Positions 10,113 to 19,090 of a DNA stretch of 64,000 nucleotides are shown piece after piece; position 1 is the stretch's first letter, and the number at the start of each line of letters is the position of its first letter. Location: NCBI GenBank assembly GCA_932526585.2, contig OW052241.1:161168574-161232573 (forward strand), given 5' to 3'. Position numbers and translations under genes: made by a program. A model generated the notes under the pieces. The model was given only the letters and a program-made list of their open reading frames with translations, did no database searches and was not told the DNA's origin. This DNA comes from Philonthus cognatus. Taxonomy: Eukaryota > Arthropoda > Insecta > Coleoptera > Staphylinidae.

Positions 10113-12616
10113 AATTGAGGGGTTGGGTGGACTCTACAAAATTGGCATTTTGAGTTACAACTATTGAAAGTATTTGAAGCATCAGAAGTTTGTTATTCTA
10201 AGGTAACCTGTATTTTTTTCAAATTATATTTTAACAACACATGTTGGTTTTATTGAAAACTTTTTTGAAAACATTTTATTTTTTGCCTAACATACCTAAA
10301 ATCGTTAAAAATAACAGCTGAAATAGTGCCCTTTTTCCATAGATCTTAATAAATACTACAAAAAGATTAATTTTAGCAAATATTTAATATTGAACATAAC
10401 TCTTGTTTAACATAAACGTAAAAAAATATTAAACACTACCATTCTAAATCACTGTCACTGTTTTGTTGGTCGTTTTCTTCAGTAGATGTAGATGGCAGGT
10501 TCACCTGTTCCTTGAACACATTTTTGTTATACCACTCTGACTCATCTAACTCCAAAAATTTCATTAAATCTTTTAAGTTCTGCATTTTTTCAGATTTAAT
10601 AAAAACTGGTGGAACCGACTCCAAATTTACTTCCAAGTTATCTTTTTTTCTTGTAATCCAAAAATCAAATGAAGTATAAAAGCCGTTATATGACTCTGCT
10701 GCACTCAGAATACCTGAAGCATTATATTTTATCTGACAATACTTTCTTAAAGTAAAACTTTGTTTTTTAGTATTTACAGATTTCTTGAAAAAATCTTTTA
10801 AGCTCTTGCCCCAGTCTTTAATTAGCGGCCGCCGCCTTCAATAACCTCAAATTGCGTCGGTTTTTCTTTACACTGTTGCATAATTTGCAAATAAACGTTT
10901 GGAGTTTTGACCGTTTCTAGTCGTTTCAGTAACTTTCCGTAAACACCAAAATTTCTATCGCAAACGCAGTAAGAATGTCCACGAACTGGAAAAATGTGCC
11001 GAATGTTAATATTTTTTGTTTTTGCAAGCCATGAACAGTAGTGTAGCATATGCATATTCTTATTTTGTCACCCTGCGGCGTCTAAAAAAAGTACGATATT
11101 TTTTATATTCGGGTCATGTCCCACCGCAGTTTGCAAAAAATGATCAACAAAAGAAATCACTAAATTTGAATTTTTCTTTGCCTCATTTTCTGTAAAGCAA
11201 TAAAACGAACTTGTATCATCATTGTGGCAGTGTACATTAAACACGTACAACCATAAAAGGCGTTTGTAAAACTGTTGAGAGACAATGAGTTTTGGCAAAG
11301 GCAAATTTTGCGCGTAATCAAACTCGACAACTAAAGTTGATTTATCATGTCTACAATTTTCTATTATTTCTTTTTTAATGTCTTTGTATGCTTGCACTTT
11401 TTTGTCGTGTACTGATTGTATCACTTTGCAAGAATCGTTTGGGTTTAACTTAAGCTTCATTTTGTTTTCTTCACAAAAATCAGATCGTGGACTCCGGAAA
11501 GAATACTCGGAGTTTTCGCGAAACCATCGATGGAAAGTACAGTACTTCATGCCTAGTGTACGACCAGTTTTTTCAAAAAAATACTGCTGGAATCCTGTAA
11601 ACAAATTCTTTACATTTAGAGCAGGATTTTCGAAATACTTTCTTTTGGATTTCGACCGATTATAATGAGATTCTTTGTTTGGAATCTGTGCCAAAAATTC
11701 ATTTACCAAATACCAAGTTTCTGGGTTTATTTTGTGGGGCCTGTTTTCATGTTGGCCTCTTTTGTCGCTAATAGAAATATTTCCGTCTTTTAACGACTTC
11801 GTGTGGATTATCCGTATACGTTTGTACCCAATTTGAAAAATATTCAAGAAAAAGTGTTTACACACCTCAATCGAGGAACTATTTATTTTGAGAACATATT
11901 TCCAATTAGTCCTTGCTTGACATTTAGGAGCTGTAACCCTTGTTTTTGGTTGAAACGGAGACATGCAACCAAGAAGAAAATTATCCTGTTCGTTCTTATC
12001 TGCCAAGATCAAAAATTTTTCAAAATATTCTTGTTGTAGTCTGCCTGGTATAACCTCATAACACTTCTTCTTACAGCACACAAGAACTGCAGCAAAGGTT
12101 TTTGCATGCACTGTCACACCTGAAAATTTAAAATCTCTGAGTATAAAAATTATTGACCACTAATAAAATATATTACCTTTGGTAGTAGTGTACTTTTTTC
12201 CGCAATTTTTTGCTATTTTTTTCCTATTCTTTGTCCACTGCTCCTTGTTTATTTTTCGTTATCGACCCAAGTTTTTTCTTTCAAGATGATCAGATTCCAA
12301 ATCACGGCTACTTTCTGTTTCTTCATAACTACTGTCCTCAGCGCTATTTGAGTCATTTTCAGAGCTCATTGTGCCGTTTTAACTTAGCAATAAAATATGC
12401 ATAAAAATTAGGTTAGGCACATGTGAAATTTGACGTTCTATGAAAGAAGGGCACTTGTAGCGCTTTACAGATTGGCTTACAGTGCCACCTATATGCGAAG
12501 TATGAAAACAACAGAACCAAAGGCCGGTAAAGGAAGGTTTCTTTTGTGATATAAACCAATTTATGGAGAAAGGGCATTTCCATGGAAGTGTCCTTTTTCC
12601 ATCCAACTCCTCAATT
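10113..12616. mobile_element. Possible TIR-bounded DNA transposon around the transposase-like pseudogene
   Basis: AATTGAGGGGTTGGGTGG at 10113-10130 and CCATCCAACTCCTCAATT at 12599-12616 are inverted, with 16 of 18 positions matching. AATT at each outer edge could be a palindromic target duplication. Only these short ends match, so the boundary call is tentative. The interval contains the whole two-exon pseudogene at 10436-12369. Confidence 0.45.
10436..12369 (-). pseudogene. Two-exon transposase-like protein (RNase H-like core), broken
   Basis: Exon 1 starts at ATG 12367-12369 with an acidic/serine-rich N-terminus and a TAA at 12259-12261. A short intron lies at about 12126-12176 (donor AG|GTAATA, acceptor TTTTCAG|G). 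Exon 2 encodes WTKNRKKIAKNCGKKYTT just before the splice, a CC.KKC zinc-type cluster, then FDYAQNLPLPKL and IVLFLDAAG. This ends at a TGA (11065-11067) exactly where the family has a second G, before QNKN. HYCSWLAKTKNINIRHIFPVRGHSY follows. A frameshift near 10822 precedes DWGKSLKDFFKKS and the acidic C-terminus at 10436. The pattern recalls arthropod DUF7869-type proteins with an RNase H-like fold; that name is from memory. Two nonsense codons plus a frameshift make it a pseudogene. Confidence 0.75.
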
Positions 12617-12661
12617 GGAATATGAGTATAAATATTGCTTTTTATGAGTATAGAATATTGG

Positions 12662-12714
12662 TTTTTTAAGATAATATAAATTATTATATACATATGCAGG
12701 GATTCTTTCATTTA
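12662..12714. mobile_element. Detached terminus of fold-back MITE copy 6
   Basis: AGATAATATAAATTATTATA through GCAGGGATTCTTTCATTT is the reverse complement of the flank and right terminus seen at about 670-718 in copy 1. The rest of the copy resumes at about 15176, so LINE 3 is inserted between them. Confidence 0.75.
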
Positions 12715-12938
12715 ATAATAATAATAATAATTTATTGATGCAAATACACTACAATATGTTAACATCCGTCATTAGAAATTGTAATTATGCAAGGTGTAAA
12801 ATACCACGATAATTAAACATATACTACACAAACTGTATAAAATAAATAAAATAAGATTTTAAAATTTAAAAGTTAAACAATCAAAACAAAAAATAAAAAA
12901 AAATAAAAAAAATATCTTACAAACAAAAGTAAACGCTT

Positions 12939-14201
12939 TTATTCATTTAGATATTCGTCCCACGTATAATATGGGTTGGACTGAAAATAATTCTTTATAT
13001 ATACCTTAAATCGTTTTTCAGGTAAGCATTTTACAACGACTGGCAGCTTATTATAAAATTTTAATCCCCATTGATTTATTCCAACACGTGATTTATTTAA
13101 TCGAGTGTAAGTAATGTAGTAATCCTGTTTTTGGCGAGTATTATGATCATAGATTTCAGTTATAGTGCTGTACACTTCGTTGTGATTTTTTATATAAATT
13201 AAGCATTTATAAATATAGAGAGATGTTATTGTCATTATTCTTAATGATTTAAATAATGGTCTACAATCATCCCTATAGTTCGCTCCTGCAATAACACGTA
13301 TGGCTCTTCTTTGTAATTTAAAGATTCTATCACGAATAGAGGTGTGACCCCATGTAAGTATACCATACGAAATTAATGCATGACACGTACTGAAATTAGA
13401 TGTTTTAAGCATAGTTATAGATACAGAATGAGATAGATTTCTCAACAAAAATATATTAGAGTATAGTTTTTTAGCTAATAAATCACTATGGGATTTCCAG
13501 GTAAGAGAAGAATCAATTTTCACACCCAGAAATGTTGTTGATAGTTCCAGGTTATGGTCATATGGACGCAGTGAGAATACAATATCGACCGTTTTACTAT
13601 GGTTTAGTACAAGTTTATTACTGTTTAACCAGTCACTTGCAAGCCCTTTTGCATTATGCTTCTGCTCCACCAACTTGTTAAAATCAGCGTGTCTGGTTAC
13701 TAGAGACGTGTCATCCGCATACAGTATAGTTTTTCCAATGTTCAAATGATCTGTGAGATCATTTATAAAAATTAAAAATAGCAGAGGACCCAATATGGAA
13801 CCTTGGGATACCCCATGTAATACTGTAAGATGTGATGACACAAACTCCCCCACCTTGACACGCTGCTGCCTATTGTAAAGATACGACTGAATCAATTTTG
13901 AGCTGGCTCTATCAAAACCATAATGCAACAGTATTTGTATCAGTAACTCGTGACTAACACAGTCAAACGCTTTTGACAAATCTAAAAATGTTGCAATACA
14001 ATACTGACGCTCTTCAAAGGCTTGCAGAATGACATTTATTAGGTCTATCACTGCGTTCTCTGTAGATTTCGTGGACATAAAACCAAATTGACAGTTTGAT
14101 AACATGTTATTAATTTCAAGATGGCGGTATATTTGATTTGACATAATTTTTTCAAACACCTTTGAGAACACAGGAAGTAGAGAAATATGTCTATAGTTCA
14201 T
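12939..14201 (-). CDS. LINE 3 reverse transcriptase, long open fragment
   Basis: A 420-codon frame is open from the first RT block to the natural C-terminus. It has MNYRHISLLPVFSKVFEK, NCQFGFMSTKSTENAV, FLDLSKAFDCVSHELL, HGVSQGSILGPLLFLIFINDL, the catalytic YADDTSLV, LVLNHSKTVDIVF, FLGVKIDSSLTWKSH, and the C-terminal HNTRQKQDYY and KFYNKLPVVVKCLPEKRFK segments. All catalytic aspartates are present. The N-terminal part of the ORF2 product lies upstream but is separated by a hAT MITE and stops, so this is a fragment. A 3' UTR of about 200 bp ends in (TTA)n at 12715-12733. CR1-like/Jockey group. Confidence 0.9.
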   Translation of the reverse strand: MNYRHISLLPVFSKVFEKIMSNQIYRHLEINNMLSNCQFGFMSTKSTENAVIDLINVILQAFEERQYCIATFLDLSKAFDCVSHELLIQILLHYGFDRASSKLIQSYLYNRQQRVKVGEFVSSHLTVLHGVSQGSILGPLLFLIFINDLTDHLNIGKTILYADDTSLVTRHADFNKLVEQKHNAKGLASDWLNSNKLVLNHSKTVDIVFSLRPYDHNLELSTTFLGVKIDSSLTWKSHSDLLAKKLYSNIFLLRNLSHSVSITMLKTSNFSTCHALISYGILTWGHTSIRDRIFKLQRRAIRVIAGANYRDDCRPLFKSLRIMTITSLYIYKCLIYIKNHNEVYSTITEIYDHNTRQKQDYYITYTRLNKSRVGINQWGLKFYNKLPVVVKCLPEKRFKVYIKNYFQSNPYYTWDEYLNE

Positions 14202-14275
14202 GGGTTCGCTTGTATCCCCTTTTTTATATAAAGGTAATATAATAGAGTTTTTTAATGCATTGGGAAAAGTAGATG

Positions 14276-14493
14276 TTCTAAAGCCTGGGTCTCCAAACTA
14301 TCTTCTTCGCGGGCCACAAATACAATTCTACATAATAAAGTCGGCCAAGATCCGATTAATTTTATAAAATTATGAAAAATTTAAGGAACAATTGTTACAA
14401 TATTTCAAAATATGACATTTACAAAAAAACTTACAAACAATCGCGGGCCGGATTTGGCCCGCGGGCCGTAGTTTGGAGACCACTGTTCTAAAG
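14276..14493. mobile_element. hAT MITE with 8-bp TSD
   Basis: TTCTAAAG at 14276-14283 and 14486-14493 brackets a 202-bp element. Its ends are inverted: CCTGGGTCTCCAAACTA on the left, and the right end reads CAGTGGTCTCCAAACTACGG on the other strand. The GGCCCGCGGGCC-like subterminal block and 8-bp duplication are hAT hallmarks. Insert plus duplication is 210 bp, a multiple of three. Confidence 0.9.
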
Positions 14494-14525
14494 CAATGAT
14501 TAATGATGTGTGTTAAAGGAGATAT

Positions 14526-15160
14526 TTAAACGTCGGTACAACACTTTAACAGTTCAATTGATAGCCCATAGATATCTCTACTTCTTGTGTTCTTGAGAAA
14601 AGAGATGGCCTCTCTTACCTGAATCTGCGAAACTTCTTTAAATGTAAATGTTTTATCAAATTTGCGTTGGAACAAGTTCATTGGATCTTGAGCAGCCGGT
14701 ACTGTATTGACTAAATTACAAATAGAGTTGACGAACGATTCATTAAAAGTATCCAGAGATATATCACAGTTGTTGTTTCTATCTGAATTAAAACTTTTCT
14801 TTTTAGAATTAATTATTTGCCACATGGCTTTGTTTTTATTATTGGAATGAGCTATATAGTTATTGTTAGCCTTTCCTTTTGCTCGTTTAATCGCATCTAG
14901 GTATTGTTTCTTATAGCTACGAATAAGTTGAGCATTTTCTGAAGTTTTATATTTTGTATACCACTCTTGTATTAAGTTTAAGCAGTCTCTCATTTTGTGT
15001 AGATCAGTCGTAAACCAATGTATTTCTTTGGCAACATATTTTTTTTTTTACTTTCACTTCTGGAAAAGCTGTTTTAAATGCTTCCAATATTATGTCATGA
15101 AAAAAATCAAATTTTGTATTTGCATCAGTTAGAGATTTCATTTCTTCCCAATCAATCCCT
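14526..15160 (-). pseudogene. LINE 3 pre-RT linker
   Basis: The 155-codon frame 14526-14993 contains AKGKANNNYIAHSNNKNKAM, SFVNSICNLV, VREAISFLKNTRSRDIYGLS and LKCCTDV, the linker between endonuclease and RT. It stops at a TAA, then TSTFPNALKNSIILPLYKKG near 14202-14270 leads into the RT. Upstream, 15000-15160 adds FDFFHDIILEAFKTAFPEVK with a frameshift in an A-run near 15041-15051. The element is truncated there at the edge of fold-back copy 6. Confidence 0.82.
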
Positions 15161-15175
15161 AATAGAGATTGATAA

Positions 15176-15685
15176 AAAAAGAAAAAAATTTAGGTATACA
15201 TATCCCGATGCATGCTCTGAAAATATGTAAGCATTCGTTGGTTTTATAAAAATGTTTCACTTGAAGCTTTAAACAAGTGTTTTCCACTCCCAGGTTAAGC
15301 ATGAAGTAAAATTTTAAGTTTAGAAAAGCCTGAAAATTTGGTTTGGTAGCCCCGTGAAAATTTGTCGAGAGTCGCAGCGCCCCGAAACAAATTTTCACTG
15401 GGCTTTTCTAAACTCGAAATTTTACTTCATGCGCCACGCCAAAAAAACGCTGATTTAAAGCGAGGTTTAAACATACATAAATTCACAATATTTTTGATTT
15501 GTACGCGTGGCGCATGAAGTAAAATTTCGAGTTTAGAAAAGCCCAGAAAATTTACTTCATGCTTAGTCTGGGAGTAGAAAACACTCGTTTAAAGATTAAA
15601 ATAGAACTCATTTCAAAAAAACACCGAATGTCGGAAAATGTACAGCTTAGGCTTATGTTTAACTAAAATAAATTATTTTATTATT
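15176..15685. mobile_element. Fold-back MITE copy 6, one hairpin collapsed, one mosaic
   Basis: The left flank (GGTATACATATCCCGATGCA), outer stem at about 15277-15302, and the right outer stem and flank near 15560-15670 are present. The first hairpin (15300-15431) begins with the TTTGGTTTGG type of stem and switches to the CCCCGTGAAAATTTGTCGAG type, a mosaic. The second (15510-15561) has lost its tip, passing from AGCCCAGAAAATTT directly to ACTTCATGC. Confidence 0.82.
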
Positions 15686-15689
15686 TTCT

Positions 15690-16195
15690 TCAAGTATTTA
15701 GATATTCGTTGTTTTTTTCAAGAGGTTAATTTGAAGCTTTAAACGAGTGTTTTCCACTCCCGGACTAAGCATAAAGTAAAATTTCGAGTTTAGAAAAGCC
15801 CCTTGAAAATTTGTCTCGGATCGCTGCGCGATCCGAGACAAATTTTCTGGGCTTTTCTAAACTAGAAATTTTACTTCATGCGCCACGCGTATAAAACACT
15901 AAAATATTGTGAAACTCATGTATATTCGAACTTCACTTGAAATCTGTGTTTAATACGCGTGGCGCATGAAGTAAAATTTCGAGTTTAGAAAAGCCCAGAA
16001 AATTTGTCTCGGGTCGCTGCGCGACCCACGACAAATTTTCACGGGGCTTTTCTAAACTCGAAATTTTACTTCATGCTTAGTCTGGGAGTGGAAAACACTG
16101 TTTTAAAGCCTTAAATTGAACTTAAAAGAAAAACAAGGAATATCAAAAGATTTACAGAAATAGGCTGAATTTGGAATACGTAATACAACACACTC
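15690..16195. mobile_element. Fold-back MITE copy 7
   Basis: Hairpin arms at 15772-15880 and 15965-16073 are of the GTCTCGGATCGCTGCGCGAT type. The inner stem GCGCCACGCGTATAAAACAC encloses a centre with ATATTGTGAAACTCATG. Outer stems lie near 15745-15770 and 16075-16100, with the conserved AACAAGGAATATC flank to the right. Confidence 0.85.
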
Positions 16196-17305
16196 AGATA
16201 TCTGACGAAGGCTGTTTTTATGTCGTATCAACAGAGAGTTTTTTTTTATATCGTGTTGATAGAGGATGAGGAAGAAAGGGATTTTCTAATTTATTCATTT
16301 AAAGTTGAAGACAGAAATAGGGATTATATAGAAATGTATCCATTTTTTATTGCCCGGCGCATCCACCATTAAATTATACATTTTTTTATTGACTTCGGCT
16401 TTCGCCATACAGTCACGACTTTTCTACATTTAAATTCAACATTTTTATTAAAGAACCTGTTTCTTAGTCGGTTCGTACTAATGGTGCTTTTATACTTGTA
16501 CATTTTCTGCTGCATAGCTCTAAAATATTGTTAAATATGTTTTGTTGATTTTTGCATTTCTGCATTTTTCAGCAAACTTTGTACATTTTAATAATTTATT
16601 CGCTTAAGCTACTTTTACAAATCTATTACAGTGGATGCGTAAGTCAATTTATTTTTAATAATATAATATCTACACTCAAGTGAAAGAAAAACGGGCCACC
16701 TATGTCAATTTGTTCATTTTAATTTAATACAATCACCTTTATAATACTGCGAATAATACTTTTGGTATTTTCGATAAAAGAGACTATTAAGGTGTAGAAA
16801 AATGCAACAATAATCAATAATAATAATCATCACAAATAAAATTTAAAGATAGTGGGGTGTCGCCTGAACAAGAATAATCCGGACGGCGGGGAGAGATAGG
16901 AAGGTTGCCGTGGACAAAAAAAATAATATAAAAAATAATTTTAGAGAATAACGCGTGCTAACGTTCGGTTTTGTACGTGACATAGTTAAGTATAAATAAA
17001 ACTCCCCAAGTACTTGCATTTCTTGTGTTTTCCTGTGGTAAGATTCATAGTATAACGACGGAATCAAATGCACCTATAACTGCAACCAAATGCACCTATG
17101 CCCGCCGTTATAATAGCATATCGAAATAAAAAAAACAAGAACAGTGGAATAACGAATAACGCAACATATCTTGATACTTCATGGATAATGTCGAATGGAC
17201 AGCATGTCTATTCGACATGAATTAAGTATCAGGATTCCTACGCTTTTCCATTGTTTTTGTTTTTTATTTCGATCTTCAATAGATGTGGAAATGAGCCCAC
17301 TGAAG
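16196..17305. other. AT-rich stretch without recognised genes
   Basis: Contains an ACAGAGAGTTTTTTTTTATA sequence near 16228 that resembles the outer terminus at 9124, so it may hold a solo end of that element. A 76-codon minus ORF at 16843-17073 has no recognisable content and is not called. Nothing else supported. Confidence 0.45.
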
Positions 17306-17465
17306 CAAGGCCGTAGCCAGGGGGGAGGGATATGGGGGTACAAACCCACCCCAGAAATTATCAAAATGTAAAATGTTTTTATGCACCAGCAGCCCTGTAA
17401 GAGCAAAAACATTTTTTTTACCATTACCCTTCCCCTCAGAATTTTTTTTTCTGGCTACGGCCTTG
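17306..17465. mobile_element. 160-bp MITE with GGCCGTAGCCAG ends
   Basis: CAAGGCCGTAGCCAGG at the left edge is the inverse of CTGGCTACGGCCTTG at the right edge. The 8-bp flanks (CACTGAAG and CAATGACT) are similar but not identical, so a decayed hAT-type duplication is possible. No coding capacity. Confidence 0.7.
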
Positions 17466-17468
17466 CAA

Positions 17469-18140
17469 TGACTTTGTATCTGTTTTTAGTGGTGTAGATT
17501 GGGCAAAACTGAAAGAAAACGAAGCCAGCGGTATCCACAGTGCTTACTGACTACTTGATATTCGCTTTTATCGTAAAATTCTAAAAGTTTTATTCGTGGT
17601 ATTGCAACAATGATTTTCTTATAAAAAATAATAAAAACCAACTATCGCGAAGGACTGGAAATCCAGAAAGCAATAATACAGGGAAAACCAATTGTTAATG
17701 ACATCGAAGATCTGTGGAGCTCACCCATCATGACTTTGTATCTGTTTTTAGTGGTGTAGATTGGGCAAAACTGGAAGATAACGAAGCCAGCGGTATGTGG
17801 CCACAGTGCTTACTGACTACTTGATATTCGCTTTCATCGTAAAATTCCAAAAGTTTTATTCGTGGTATTGCAACAATGATTTTCTTATAAAAAATAATAA
17901 AAATCAACTATCGCGAAGGACTGGAAATCCAGAAAGCAATAAAACAGAGAAAACCAATTGTTAATGACATCGGAGATCTGAGGAGCTCACCCATCATGCC
18001 TAACCATAAAACCATAAAATTTAAATTAACCTCTCTTATATATAATGTTTGTAAAAATGTAATTTCCTGTACTCCTTGAGAATGACTCAAAGTCGAAACT
18101 AGTTGGAATAAAAAACCAAAATATTAGTGAAATTTAACCA
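17469..18140 (+). mobile_element. Penelope-like 3' relic with internal tandem duplication
   Basis: Two direct copies of about 262-269 bp lie at 17469-17730 and 17731-17999; both start GACTTTGTATCTGTTTTTAG and end GAGCTCACCCATCATG. A conceptual fragment NYREGLEIQKAI is readable in both. The second copy runs into CTTGAGAATGACTCAAAGTC then GAAACTAGTTGGAATAAAA, the same 3' motif found folded back at 4913-5116 and 56795-57003. No RT or GIY-YIG motif survives, so Penelope-like is an inference. Confidence 0.45.
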
Positions 18141-19090
18141 AGTGTTTTCTTTATTAAATCATAATAAATATGGGTTGCCATTTAAAGATGACCGCCGCGG
18201 CGCTCAACCTATCAAGAACGATTTTTTAACATCTCAGCAAAGCTAAAATAATGTAAGGGTTAACGACAGGGCCTATAATAGTTGTCTTTGACAAATGCCG
18301 TCACTTATAGGTAGATGAAGGAAAGGGCACCCTCCCACAAATTATACATATATAAAACAGATCGCGTGGGTGGAGGAGAAATAGTAGGCATAAGGATGGG
18401 GTTGTGAAGGAAGGGCTAAAGTGAGAAGGGAATATCTCACATACACACATTAAGGACAGTAATTTGTCCTCCGATATGCCGTAACATCATTAGCTGCTTA
18501 GAGTTGAAAGTACTGGCAAAGTGCGGCCGGACCGGACAAGACATTAGCGGGCCCTAATTGCTTTACAGGAGTAGTCTGATAACGTGGGTAGATTCTACCT
18601 GCCAGAGAGAGGAGAGCTCTGGGATCTTGGGCCTGCCTCACCTATTCAATTTAAGACCAGTCAGCTTTGCGTTTTGCTAATGGCGTACGGCGCACAAGTT
18701 AAATAACTAATAAATAATGATAAATTCGTGTGCCATTAGTGCGCCGAACCGGTTCGTTCAGTTCGCGAGACTGGAGACCGACTTGAAACAGTTTTATCTT
18801 GCGCTGGGCGTCTGTTTTCCTCATAGATGTATTGTCTTAAATGCATTATATCTCCGGTCTCATTCGGACAATACGTCTGTCCCCATAACAGAAATCGTAC
18901 TTATCGATGCGGAAACTTACAGATTGACAAACGTTGTTCACGTTTGTCAACCGCGACGTCCATTGTCACATACTAATGCATTGGGTTTTCTTCCACCGGA
19001 AATCTTCCTTCCTACAATCCACAAGATACATACATACATATATATACATACATAACAACAATTATATAACGTATTTACTTACTCGTATTA
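18141..19090. other. Non-repetitive stretch, no recognised gene
   Basis: Mixed-composition sequence. A 112-codon plus ORF at 18717-19055 ends in a translated CATACATA microsatellite (19025-19055) and has no recognisable domain. It could be host intergenic sequence. I call no gene. Confidence 0.45.

Noticed and set aside
16843..17073. 76-codon minus ORF with a hydrophobic segment
   Set aside because: No recognisable family, no supporting context, AT-rich region where such ORFs are expected by chance.
18717..19055. 112-codon plus ORF
   Set aside because: Ends in a translated microsatellite and has no domain; not enough to call a gene.
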